Source: Lachnoclostridium sp. UBA7122 (lineage in GTDB: Bacteria; Bacillota; Clostridia; Lachnospirales; Lachnospiraceae). From it: a DNA stretch of 22,416 bases. Made by a program: the position numbers and the translations under genes. This document shows, in pieces, positions 15,345 to 22,416 of this stretch. Where the stretch lies: NCBI GenBank assembly GCA_002493085.1, contig DKXQ01000073.1:1625-24040 (forward strand). Direction: 5' to 3'. Numbering within the stretch: the stretch's first letter is position 1; each line of letters begins with the position of its first letter. The notes below the pieces were generated by a model that saw only the letters and a program-made list of their open reading frames with translations, did no database searches and was not told where the DNA came from.

Positions 15345-16223
15345 TTAATATTTTATTTTACCATCTGCAACTTGTTTCAGGTGTCTGCCATATGCTGACT
15401 TGCCATAAAGTTCTGCCGATTCTATAAGTTTTTCTTTTGATATCCATCCATTTTTAAATGCGATTTCTTCTACTGCTGATATTTTGATGCCTTGCCGGTT
15501 TTCTATAACTTTTACAAATTCGGTAGCTTCTGAAAGTGCATCCACTGTACCAGTGTCAAGCCATGCATAGCCACGGCCTAATGTTACTACATTAAGGGAG
15601 CCTTCTGCAAGATACATTTTGTTTAAATCTGTGATTTCCAGTTCACCACGTGCAGAGGGCCTGACTTTTTTTGCCATTTCAACAACCCTGCTATCATAAA
15701 AATACAGCCCGGTCACACAATAATTTGACTTGGGGTGTTCAGGTTTTTCTTCAATGGAAATAGCTTTTCCATCTTTATCAAATTCAACAATGCCAAATCT
15801 TTCAGGGTCATCAACATAATAGCCAAATATTGTAGCACCATTTTCCTGTGCGGCAGCATCACGCAGATGCCTGCCCAGACCACTTCCATAAAAAATATTA
15901 TCACCAAGTACCATCGCACAGGCATTTCCATTTATAAAATCTTCACCTATAATAAAAGCCTGTGCGAGCCCGTCAGGTGAAGGCTGTATCTTATATTCAA
16001 GATGTATTCCAAAATTGCTTCCATCACCAAGAAGACGTTCAAAATTGCCTATATCAACAGGTGTTGATATTATCAGTATATCACGTATTCCTGCAAGCAT
16101 AAGCGTTGAGAGCGGGTAGTAAATCATCGGTTTATCATAAACTGGCAGTAACTGCTTGGATGTAACCATTGTAAGAGGGTATAATCTTGTGCCAGAACCA
16201 CCGGCAAGTATTATTCCTTTCAT
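15345..16223 (-). CDS. rfbA: Glucose-1-phosphate thymidylyltransferase
   Basis: Joins glucose-1-phosphate and dTTP to form dTDP-glucose (also rmlA). The protein has 292 residues, normal length. The nucleotidyltransferase motif GGSGTRLYPLT lies at 8-18, with the catalytic lysine in SKQLLPVYDKPM and metal-binding VLGDNIFYGSGL (about 105-116). EEKPEHPKSNYCVTGLYFYD and GYAWLDTGT are also present. The ATG at 16223 has GGAGG at 16230-16234 six bases upstream; the frame continues to 16340 but the extension has no ribosome site and is not family-like. First gene of an rfbA-rfbB operon. Divergent from the secreted protein gene. Confidence 0.96.
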   Translation of the reverse strand: MKGIILAGGSGTRLYPLTMVTSKQLLPVYDKPMIYYPLSTLMLAGIRDILIISTPVDIGNFERLLGDGSNFGIHLEYKIQPSPDGLAQAFIIGEDFINGNACAMVLGDNIFYGSGLGRHLRDAAAQENGATIFGYYVDDPERFGIVEFDKDGKAISIEEKPEHPKSNYCVTGLYFYDSRVVEMAKKVRPSARGELEITDLNKMYLAEGSLNVVTLGRGYAWLDTGTVDALSEATEFVKVIENRQGIKISAVEEIAFKNGWISKEKLIESAELYGKSAYGRHLKQVADGKIKY

Positions 16224-16265
16224 AAAATTCCTCCATTCTTTTTTTATATAAGCATGAATAACAAT

Positions 16266-16274
16266 AGTATAACA
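16266..16274 (-). promoter_or_regulatory. Candidate extended -10 promoter for rfbA-rfbB
   Basis: On the minus strand TGTTATACT, an extended -10 (TGn + TATACT), lies about 43 bases upstream of the rfbA start. There is no good -35 hexamer at 17 bases, so the assignment depends on the extended element only. Confidence 0.4.
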
Positions 16275-16425
16275 TAAAATATAGATTTTTACCAGTTTCC
16301 AGAAGTTACTAAAAATACAGAATTTTTCCTGATATGCCACAATATTACCATATTATTAGACTATTATAATCAATTACATAGAAAGACTGTAGATGTGCTA
16401 TATGTTGTATAAAGGAGGGATTATT

Positions 16426-17766
16426 ATGAAAGTTGCAAATGGATTAAAAGTAACAGCTGCTACTGCTATAGCACTGGCAGTATGGGCGTGTGCTGGCAGT
16501 ACTGGTGCATCGGCTGCTGCGGTTATTACTGCGGACAATATAAAAACAAGCGGAGAAGAGCAGAAAGTGTATATTGATGTCAGCCACCTGCATAAAGAAG
16601 AAGTTATGTTTGGAATGGCAACAAGGGGCAAAAAGTCCGATAAGATAACATTTAAAGTATCTTCATGGGATATTTTTGAGGTTAATAATGATGATGAAAT
16701 TGTAGTAGATTTATCTAAATTAAGCAATATAAAAGATAATTTTGTTGCCATTAAAACAGATGGCATGGAAGTGCCAGTCATTATTAAGATACCTGCAGTA
16801 CCAAAGGCCGCCATTGCAACGTATAATGGAGCAGAACGTGAACTGGAATTTAAAACTGGAACAAAGAAAAATAATGTACAGCCTGCTAGTGATTATGAGT
16901 GGAGAACTCCATATAGCAGCTGGAACAGCCCAAGTGATGCCCAAAAGCTGTCAGATGGCAGGACTGTTGGGGTCTTTGATGATTTTAAATATCAGGGAGC
17001 TACATTATACATCAGGACGCCTGGCGCTCCAAAAGCAGGAATTACAGAAACTGCAGATGAGAAATTAAAAAATGCATATGATGCAGGCAATATTGATAAA
17101 AAGTTACAGGTGTATGACGCAGGAAGTTTCCCGGGCAAAGAAGCAAAACTTAATATTGCTAAACAGGCAAATGGGCCTTCTGTTGCTGCTAAGTACACAT
17201 CTGGGACTTTAACCCTTCCAGGTTCATCAGAATACCGTGTAGTTACTATTATAGATGGAGTTAAGGAAATCCCAGATAAACTTACTAGTACCAGTTCAAG
17301 AGAAAATGTTACAATAGAACAACTGCTTAAGGTTGCAAGCACAGGCAGTATAGCAGAGCAAGGTATATTAGAAGTGCGTACTGGGCAGAATGATTATAAA
17401 AAGAAACCTGCTTCTAAGTGGACACGTGTTCCATTGTCAAATGCAAATGAATTGAAAGCCAGTAATGCAGATGGAGATGTTGTTAATGCAACAGTCACAG
17501 ATGAAGATGGCAATAAAGTACTTGAAATTACAAAAAATGCAGATAACATATCTGTTAAGAATATAAGTGAAGACGATTACCAGATTGTAGTTCTTGCGGA
17601 AACACCTAAGTTAAATACAAGGTACAGCAAACTAAAAAGCCAGGCTTCAATAGAGATTAATAAAGACAAGAACAGCCAGAATGTTTATATCCGCAAAGCT
17701 GGTGACAGCAGGACTAAAACATGGGTTAGTGGTTATATTAAAATAGGAACAGTAAAACTTCCATAA
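16426..17766 (+). CDS. Secreted modular protein of unknown function
   Basis: 446 residues. The signal peptide is basic at KVANGLK, hydrophobic over 9-22 (VTAATAIALAVWACAG), with a likely signal peptidase I cut near GASAAA (27-32). Cys22 in VWAC is a poor lipobox because of the Trp. The mature part is rich in Lys, Asp, Ser and beta-forming residues, with no LPxTG and no recognised catalytic motif. I see about four related modules, each ending in a similar strand: FVAIKTDG (106-113), LYIRTPG (194-200), LEVRTG (315-320) and VYIRKAG (420-426). The second and third also share a YEWR/EYRV segment ahead of it. AGGAGG at 16413-16418 fixes the start at 16426. A TATAAT at 16365-16370 may be its -10, but no -35 matches. 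It precedes galE by 37 bases and is probably co-transcribed. I do not recognise the family. Confidence 0.8.
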   Translation: MKVANGLKVTAATAIALAVWACAGSTGASAAAVITADNIKTSGEEQKVYIDVSHLHKEEVMFGMATRGKKSDKITFKVSSWDIFEVNNDDEIVVDLSKLSNIKDNFVAIKTDGMEVPVIIKIPAVPKAAIATYNGAERELEFKTGTKKNNVQPASDYEWRTPYSSWNSPSDAQKLSDGRTVGVFDDFKYQGATLYIRTPGAPKAGITETADEKLKNAYDAGNIDKKLQVYDAGSFPGKEAKLNIAKQANGPSVAAKYTSGTLTLPGSSEYRVVTIIDGVKEIPDKLTSTSSRENVTIEQLLKVASTGSIAEQGILEVRTGQNDYKKKPASKWTRVPLSNANELKASNADGDVVNATVTDEDGNKVLEITKNADNISVKNISEDDYQIVVLAETPKLNTRYSKLKSQASIEINKDKNSQNVYIRKAGDSRTKTWVSGYIKIGTVKLP

Positions 17767-17803
17767 AATTAAACCAGATATATAGGCATAACAGGAGGAA
17801 AAT

Positions 17804-18817
17804 ATGGACGCAAGCATTTTAGTTACAGGTGGCTGTGGCTTTATTGGAAGCCATACAGTTGTGGAACTGCTTAATGCAGGATATGGTACAGTTGTCGTTG
17901 ACAATCTTTCTAATTCCAGCAGTAAAGCTTTAGAGAGAGTAGAACAGATAACTGGCAGGAGTGTTAAATTCTATGAAAAAGACCTGTTAGATGAACAGGC
18001 TGTTAATGATATATTTGAAAAAGAGGATATTGCGTCTGTAATACACTTTGCAGGGCTTAAGGCAGTAGGTGAGTCCTGCAGGATTCCTCTGGCTTATTTT
18101 AATAATAATATCACAGGCACTCTTAACCTGCTCAGGGCTATGGAAAAGCACAGTGTGAAATCGCTTGTATTCAGTTCGTCAGCAACAGTTTATGGAAAGC
18201 CTGAAAGCGTGCCAATAAAAGAGGATTTTCCACTTTCAGTATCCAATCCGTATGGCAGGACAAAACTTATAATTGAAGATATGTTAAGAGATATTTACAA
18301 AGCGGATAAAAGCTGGGATATTGCGTTATTAAGGTATTTTAATCCTATAGGTGCACATAAGAGCGGGGATATTGGTGAGAATCCTAATGGCATACCTAAC
18401 AACCTGCTGCCATATGTTGCAAAAGTTGCAGCAGGGGAGCTCGAAGCTGTGAATGTATTTGGTAATGACTATGATACTCCTGATGGCACAGGTGTACGTG
18501 ATTATATACATGTTACAGATTTGGCAGAGGGACATATAAAAGCCCTTGAAAAGTTAAAGTCACACCCTGGTCTTGTAACTTATAATCTTGGCACAGGCAA
18601 AGGCTATAGTGTACTGGAAATTATACAAAATTTTGAAAAGGCATGTGGTAAAAAAATTCCATACCATATCACAGAAAGAAGGCCTGGCGATATAGATATG
18701 TGTTATGCTGACCCGGATAAAGCAAAAAAAGAGCTTGGCTGGGAAGCTAAAAGGGATATTGCACAGATGTGTGAAGATGCATGGAGATGGCAGAGCAGAA
18801 ATCCAAAAGGATTTTAA
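17804..18817 (+). CDS. galE: UDP-glucose 4-epimerase
   Basis: Interconverts UDP-glucose and UDP-galactose with bound NAD; supplies UDP-galactose to Glf and serves the Leloir pathway. The protein has 337 residues, typical length. The NAD-binding motif GGCGFIGSH lies at 9-17, with VVVDNLSNSS following. Catalytic SSSATVYG (124-131) and YGRTK (Y150, K154) are intact. RYFNPIGAHKSGDIGE and LGTGKGYSVLEI are family segments. The ATG follows AGGAGG at the usual distance. It is the second gene after the secreted protein. The promoter for tyrS begins immediately after its stop codon, with no terminator between, so some read-through into the T-box leader is possible. Confidence 0.96.
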   Translation: MDASILVTGGCGFIGSHTVVELLNAGYGTVVVDNLSNSSSKALERVEQITGRSVKFYEKDLLDEQAVNDIFEKEDIASVIHFAGLKAVGESCRIPLAYFNNNITGTLNLLRAMEKHSVKSLVFSSSATVYGKPESVPIKEDFPLSVSNPYGRTKLIIEDMLRDIYKADKSWDIALLRYFNPIGAHKSGDIGENPNGIPNNLLPYVAKVAAGELEAVNVFGNDYDTPDGTGVRDYIHVTDLAEGHIKALEKLKSHPGLVTYNLGTGKGYSVLEIIQNFEKACGKKIPYHITERRPGDIDMCYADPDKAKKELGWEAKRDIAQMCEDAWRWQSRNPKGF

Positions 18818-18818
18818 G

Positions 18819-18847
18819 TTGACAAATTAATATGTATTGGTTAGAAT
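18819..18847 (+). promoter_or_regulatory. Sigma-A promoter for the T-box/tyrS transcript
   Basis: TTGACA (18819-18824), 17-base spacer, TAGAAT (18842-18847). The -35 starts two bases after the galE stop codon. The predicted start near 18854 agrees with the beginning of the structured leader. Confidence 0.8.
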
Positions 18848-18853
18848 ATAATA

Positions 18854-19130
18854 TACAAATACGTTGAAAAGAAGAAGTAGTAGCAGTTACAGCTTACAGA
18901 AAGCCGCCGGCTGATGAGAGGCGCAGGCCCGGACTGTTTATGAATACATCTTGGAGTAGCTGGCTGAAGGGCTTAAGGCTTTGTAGGCTTAGACGGTTAT
19001 GCACCCGTTAACGTGCAGGGATATGCTTGTATCCTGTTGAGACAGCAGGTGTGAACCTGTTGTGAAAAAAGGTGGTAACACGGTTAATCCGTCCTTTTAT
19101 CTGTTTTATAACAGATAAAAGGACTTTTTT
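18854..19130 (+). promoter_or_regulatory. Tyrosine T-box riboswitch leader
   Basis: Leader RNA that senses uncharged tRNA-Tyr and allows tyrS transcription when tyrosine is short. A long Stem I region opens at about 18870 (GAAGAAGTAGTAGC). The likely specifier codon UAC (Tyr) is at 18945-18947 within GAATACATC. The T-box core is clear: AAAAGG (19067-19072), bulge TGGTAAC (19073-19079), ACGG (19080-19083), then CCGT and CCTTTT (19089-19098), which together fold as the antiterminator. TGGT can pair with the ACCA end of a tRNA carrying discriminator A. The antiterminator's right arm overlaps the left arm of the terminator, the expected switch. Downstream gene identity (tyrS) agrees with the codon. 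Confidence 0.92.
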
Positions 19131-19134
19131 GTTT
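19091..19134 (+). terminator. T-box attenuator terminator
   Basis: A perfect 15-bp stem has arms GTCCTTTTATCTGTT at 19091-19105 and its complement at 19110-19124, a four-base loop TTAT and then TTTTTTGTTTT. Bases 19091-19098 are shared with the antiterminator, so the two folds exclude each other. Confidence 0.93.
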
Positions 19135-19149
19135 TATTGGAGGATTATT

Positions 19150-20373
19150 ATGGCTTTATACGATGAACTGTCTGCGCGCGGGCTTATTGCCCAGGTGACA
19201 GATGAAGAAGAAATTAAGGAATTAGTTAATAATGGCAAGGCTACATTTTATATAGGGTTTGACCCTACTGCTGACAGCCTGCATGTAGGACATTTTATGG
19301 CGCTGTGTCTTATGAAAAGGCTTCAGATGGCAGGCAATAAACCTATAGCCCTTGTAGGCGGGGGAACTGCCATGATTGGAGACCCTTCTGGAAGGACAGA
19401 TATGCGACAGATGATGACTGTGGAAACAATTAACCACAATGTAAAATGTTTTAAAAAGCAGATGGAAAAGTTTATTGATTTTTCAGATGGAAAGGCGTTG
19501 CTTGTAAATAATGCTGACTGGCTGATGGACTTAAATTATATGGATGTGATGCGTGAAGTTGGACCGCATTTTTCAGTAAACCGCATGCTTACTGCAGAAT
19601 GTTATAAACAGCGTATGGAAAAGGGACTGACATTCCTTGAATTTAACTATATGATTATGCAGAGTTTTGATTTTTACACATTGTTCCAGAAGTATGGCTG
19701 CAATATGCAGTTTGGCGGGGATGACCAGTGGAGCAATATGCTTGGAGGCACAGAACTTATACGCCGTAAACTTGGTAAAAATGCATATGCAATGACTATT
19801 AACCTTCTTCTAAATTCTGAGGGGAAAAAGATGGGAAAAACCCAGTCAGGTGCTGTGTGGCTTGACCCAGACAAGACAAGCCCGTTTGATTTTTACCAGT
19901 ACTGGAGAAATGTAAGTGATGCGGATGTGCTTAAGTGTCTGCGTATGCTGACATTCCTTCCGCTGTCTGAAATTGCTGAAATGGACAAGTGGGAGGGAAG
20001 ACAGCTTAACCAGGCTAAGGAAATTCTTGCTTTTGAACTGACAAAGCTTGTACATGGAGAGGATGAAGCTACAAAAGCTAAATCAGGTGCAAGGGCTCTT
20101 TTCTCCAGTGGCAATGCTTCAGATATGCCTGTGACAGAACTTTCAGATGAAGATTTTACAGATGGCAGCATTGGGCTTTTAGCGCTTCTTGTAAAAGCAG
20201 GGCTTGCATCATCTAATGCAGAAGCCCGCCGCAATGTAGAACAGGGAGGAGTTACCATAGATGGGGAAAAGGCCAGTGACACTAAAATGATGATTGCAAA
20301 AAATAAAATAGGCACAGATGGCATAGTGCTTAAACGTGGCAAAAAGAAATTTGTGAAAGCCTGCTTAAAATAA
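19150..20373 (+). CDS. tyrS: Tyrosyl-tRNA synthetase (TyrS type)
   Basis: Charges tRNA-Tyr. The protein has 407 residues. The class I catalytic domain has HVGH (45-48, the HIGH motif) after FYIGFDPTADSL, tyrosine and tRNA-binding parts FLEFNYMIMQSFDF and FGGDDQWSNMLGG, and KMGKT (227-231, the KMSKS motif). The C-terminal S4 RNA-binding domain covers about 340-405 (SSNAEARRNVEQGGVTIDGEK). I chose the ATG at 19150 because GGAGG at 19139-19143 precedes it; the frame is open to 19072 but that part is the T-box terminator. KMGKT in place of KMSKS is a known variant. Regulated by the upstream T-box. Confidence 0.96.
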   Translation: MALYDELSARGLIAQVTDEEEIKELVNNGKATFYIGFDPTADSLHVGHFMALCLMKRLQMAGNKPIALVGGGTAMIGDPSGRTDMRQMMTVETINHNVKCFKKQMEKFIDFSDGKALLVNNADWLMDLNYMDVMREVGPHFSVNRMLTAECYKQRMEKGLTFLEFNYMIMQSFDFYTLFQKYGCNMQFGGDDQWSNMLGGTELIRRKLGKNAYAMTINLLLNSEGKKMGKTQSGAVWLDPDKTSPFDFYQYWRNVSDADVLKCLRMLTFLPLSEIAEMDKWEGRQLNQAKEILAFELTKLVHGEDEATKAKSGARALFSSGNASDMPVTELSDEDFTDGSIGLLALLVKAGLASSNAEARRNVEQGGVTIDGEKASDTKMMIAKNKIGTDGIVLKRGKKKFVKACLK

Positions 20374-20387
20374 CCAGTATATATAAT

Positions 20388-20420
20388 CCTGGCACAGTCT
20401 GGCTGTGCCAGGGTATTTTG
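20388..20420 (+). terminator. Terminator after tyrS
   Basis: A ten-bp perfect stem, CCTGGCACAG at 20388-20397 and CTGTGCCAGG at 20403-20412, has a five-base loop and is extended by weaker pairs. GTATTTTGTT follows. It sits between tyrS and the converging DUF4364 gene, whose stop is at 20421. Confidence 0.8.
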
Positions 20421-20942
20421 TTAATCCATTGTAAGTTCTTTTAAAAGATAACTGTATATATTTTCATTTTTTTCCTTAAATCTTTTGCATACTTGTATTG
20501 CTTCTTCTTCTGTTGGAAGGTTTAAAGACAGTTCAAGAATAGTGCTTCCACGTTCTATAATAGAGGTTTTTGCCAGATATTCATTTGGTTTTATCTGTGT
20601 AAAGTCGGTATGTATAGTTGTCCGTTTAACAATATTTATTTTATTTTTATGAAGATAGTCATCAATCTGCACTTTAGTATCATCAGGAAGCTGGTTTCCA
20701 AAGAAGCCCAGTGTTTCTAAACCTGATGGTGTAATGGTGTAATAAGAAGCAGAATGGGTCTGCTCTGCTTCAATCATTTTATCTTCTGTAAGGCTTGTCA
20801 ATGTCTGTTGTATGGAAAAGTAATCTGTATAGCCGTTGGTTAAAATAAAGTCAGAAATAATGGCATTTGGCATCGGCTGTTTTGTTCTGCTTAAAAAGTA
20901 TAATATTATCAATTTGTACAGTTTTAATGATTCAGATGTCAT
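20421..20942 (-). CDS. DUF4364 family winged-helix-like protein
   Basis: 173 residues, cytoplasmic. The N-terminal half reads as a PadR/MarR-like winged helix: LKLYKLIILYFLSRTKQPMP, then YFSIQQTLTSLTEDKMIEAEQ (recognition helix and start of wing) and SYYTITPSGLETLGFF. The C-terminal half is a beta-rich domain (KTSIIERGSTILELSLNLPTEEEAIQVC) ending in a helix. This layout is typical of DUF4364, widespread in Clostridia. A DNA-binding role is inferred from the fold; targets are unknown. I chose the ATG at 20942 because GAGGG lies six bases upstream; a GTG at 20975 would add a short N-terminal extension without a comparable site. It lies downstream of the malic enzyme gene on the same strand. Confidence 0.85.
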   Translation of the reverse strand: MTSESLKLYKLIILYFLSRTKQPMPNAIISDFILTNGYTDYFSIQQTLTSLTEDKMIEAEQTHSASYYTITPSGLETLGFFGNQLPDDTKVQIDDYLHKNKINIVKRTTIHTDFTQIKPNEYLAKTSIIERGSTILELSLNLPTEEEAIQVCKRFKEKNENIYSYLLKELTMD

Positions 20943-20970
20943 AAAATTCCCTCTTTCTAAAAGATTTATT

Positions 20971-20996
20971 CCCACATAGGCAAATACTATTGTGGG
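20971..20996 (-). other. Inverted repeat between the malic enzyme and DUF4364 genes
   Basis: Arms CCCACATAG (20971-20979) and CTATTGTGGG (20987-20996) pair with a single bulged base across a seven-base loop. On the minus strand it is followed by AATAAATCTTTT, which is not a clean U-run. It could be a weak terminator for the malic enzyme transcript or an operator/attenuator ahead of the DUF4364 gene, 28 bases from its start codon. Confidence 0.4.
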
Positions 20997-21060
20997 GTAT
21001 CCTGTTGCAACAACATTTTCTGGTATACACCTGTTTTTTTAAGGCTTACTTCCCATAACT

Positions 21061-22215
21061 TCATCGTTTTATATGCGCTTTAACAGCATCTGCTACAGCA
21101 TCCGCTACACGTGGGTCAAATGCCTCAGGCATAATATTATCTTCATTTAAGTCTTTATCATCTACAAGGGATGATATTGCGATGGCAGCAGCGAGTTTCA
21201 TGTCTTCTGTAATCTGTGTGGTGCGTCCTTCAAGCGCTCCCTTAAATATGCCTGGAAAAGCAACGACATTATTTATCTGGTTTGGAAAATCCGAACGTCC
21301 TGTACCTATAACTTTGACACCAGCTTTTTTTGCAATATCTGGCATAATCTCAGGTACAGGGTTTGCCATTGCAAATATTATGGCATCACTGTTCATTGAG
21401 GCTGCCATTTCTTCAGTAACAATGCCTGGCGCTGATACGCCTACAAAGATATCTGCACCTTTTAATGCATCTGCAAGAGTCCCGGTTTTGCCAGAAAGGT
21501 TTGTTACCTTGGACATTTTTTCCTGCATCCAGTTAAGACCAGGCGAGGATGCTGAAATTATGCCTGCCTTGTCGCACATTACGATATCTTTAAAACCGTA
21601 TGTCAAAAGAAGCTTTGTTATGGCAATGCCCGCTGAACCAGCGCCATTTACGACTACATGGCACTCTTCTTTTGTCCTGCCAGTGACTTTTAATGCATTA
21701 ATTATGCCTGCAAGTACAACAATGGCTGTTCCATGCTGGTCATCATGGAAAACAGGTATGTCAAGTTCCTTTTTAAGGCGTTCTTCTATTTCAAAGCATC
21801 TTGGTGCTGATATATCTTCAAGGTTTATTCCGCCAAATGCAGGTGCAATATTAATAACTGTTTTTATAATTTCTTCAGTATCCTGTGTGGCAAGGCATAT
21901 TGGAAATGCATTGACACCGCCAAATTCTTTAAAAAGAACTGCCTTTCCTTCCATTACAGGCATTGCGGCTTCAGGACCAATGTTTCCAAGACCAAGTACA
22001 GCGCTTCCGTCAGAAATAACAGCTACAGTGTTGGATTTAATTGTATAATTATAAGCTTCTTCCTTATTATCTGCTATAATTTTGCATGGTTCTGCAACGC
22101 CTGGCGTGTATGCTATGGCAAGGTCTTCTCTTGAATTAACGTGGCATTTAGGAGTGGTGCTGATTTTACCATTCCATTTTTTGTGTAATTTTATGGATTT
22201 TTCACTATTTGTCAT
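21061..22215 (-). CDS. Malic enzyme (malate dehydrogenase, oxaloacetate-decarboxylating)
   Basis: Oxidative decarboxylation of malate to pyruvate with NAD or NADP. The protein has 384 residues, the short bacterial form without the phosphotransacetylase-like C-terminal domain of MaeB. Catalytic tyrosine lies in AYTPGVAEPCK (Y36) and a lysine in MEGKAVLFKEFGGVNAFP (about 91). Metal ligands are in INLEDISAPRCFEIE and FHDDQHGTAIV (156-166). The Rossmann motif GAGSAGIAI (191-199) has no obvious NADP-selective change that I can judge. ATG at 22215 with GAGGT five bases upstream. It is followed at a distance by the DUF4364 gene. The cofactor and symbol (maeA/ytsJ type) are uncertain. Confidence 0.93.
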   Translation of the reverse strand: MTNSEKSIKLHKKWNGKISTTPKCHVNSREDLAIAYTPGVAEPCKIIADNKEEAYNYTIKSNTVAVISDGSAVLGLGNIGPEAAMPVMEGKAVLFKEFGGVNAFPICLATQDTEEIIKTVINIAPAFGGINLEDISAPRCFEIEERLKKELDIPVFHDDQHGTAIVVLAGIINALKVTGRTKEECHVVVNGAGSAGIAITKLLLTYGFKDIVMCDKAGIISASSPGLNWMQEKMSKVTNLSGKTGTLADALKGADIFVGVSAPGIVTEEMAASMNSDAIIFAMANPVPEIMPDIAKKAGVKVIGTGRSDFPNQINNVVAFPGIFKGALEGRTTQITEDMKLAAAIAISSLVDDKDLNEDNIMPEAFDPRVADAVADAVKAHIKR

Positions 22216-22284
22216 ATTTTACCTCTTTTCCGCAATATGGACTTTGCTTATTTGTCCGTATTTGCTTTGTTAATTTTTATTAAA

Positions 22285-22313
22285 ATCATATCATACATTT
22301 ATTTTTAAGACAA
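22285..22313 (-). promoter_or_regulatory. Candidate promoter for the malic enzyme gene
   Basis: On the minus strand: TTGTCT (22308-22313), 17-base spacer, TATGAT (22285-22290) preceded by TGA, an extended -10. It would give a leader of roughly 60-65 bases. Confidence 0.55.
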
Positions 22314-22416
22314 GGATGGTAATAAAATAGGATAGTGTAACTTTACCTGGGGAATTATTTGTAAAATATGGCTCTGGCGTTTTCAAAATTTTTCCAGCCG
22401 GCAGCCGCTCCCGCTT

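Noticed and set aside
16224..16340. N-terminal extension of rfbA
   Set aside because: The family begins MKGIILAGG, and GGAGG is placed correctly for 16223; the extension is intergenic DNA that happens to be open.
18870..19090. Possible tRNA gene or other structured RNA gene
   Set aside because: No cloverleaf can be drawn; the T-box bulge, terminator and following tyrS explain the structure.
21182..22048. Plus-strand frame of 288 codons opposite the malic enzyme gene
   Set aside because: The minus strand carries all malic enzyme motifs; the plus frame has no ribosome site or recognisable domain.

Overview
The window looks like a chromosomal stretch from a low-GC, Gram-positive gut Clostridia, most likely Lachnospiraceae. 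That placement is inferred. It rests on Firmicutes gene orders (gdpP-rplI-dnaB; pspA-ydjG-ydjH-ydjI), strong GGAGG ribosome sites, sigma-A type promoters, a tyrosine T-box, and families common in that group (DUF4364, DUF6465, Rpn C-terminal tails, surface leucine-rich repeat proteins with Thr/Pro linkers). No tRNA or rRNA gene, CRISPR array, complete mobile element or prophage is visible.

Layout. 1-1.4 kb: accessory edge, with the tail of an Rpn-type nuclease/transposase and a surface leucine-rich repeat protein that appears to have lost its front end, closed by a strong terminator. 1.45-6.9 kb (minus strand): housekeeping block gdpP-rplI-dnaB followed by pgi, with a near-consensus promoter upstream of gdpP. 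6.9-7.8 kb (minus): RlmI-like SAM methyltransferase. 8.0-12.2 kb (plus): membrane-stress cassette of PspA, a double zinc-ribbon membrane protein, a TPM-domain membrane protein and an SPFH protein, matching Bacillus subtilis pspA-ydjGHI. A 51-residue cysteine-rich microprotein and a DUF1622 membrane protein follow. 12.2-14.3 kb (plus): consensus promoter, DUF6465 protein, GtrA-like membrane protein and UDP-galactopyranose mutase, then a terminator.

14.3-16.2 kb (minus): rfbA-rfbB, making dTDP-4-keto-6-deoxyglucose. 16.4-18.8 kb (plus): an unrecognised secreted modular protein and galE. 18.8-20.4 kb (plus): Tyr T-box leader and tyrS. 20.4-22.2 kb (minus): malic enzyme and the DUF4364 winged-helix-like protein.

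How the genes fit together. Glf, GalE, RfbA/RfbB and GtrA all supply or move activated sugars for surface polysaccharides (UDP-Gal to UDP-Galf; dTDP-deoxysugars; lipid-linked sugar flipping). No glycosyltransferase, rfbC or rfbD is in view, so the pathway must continue elsewhere. The psp cassette probably maintains the membrane. GdpP sets cyclic-di-AMP levels. Most genes are ordinary. The least explained parts are the secreted modular protein beside galE, the cysteine-rich microprotein after ydjI, and the decayed surface protein at the left edge. I did not find convincing evidence of a wholly new system.
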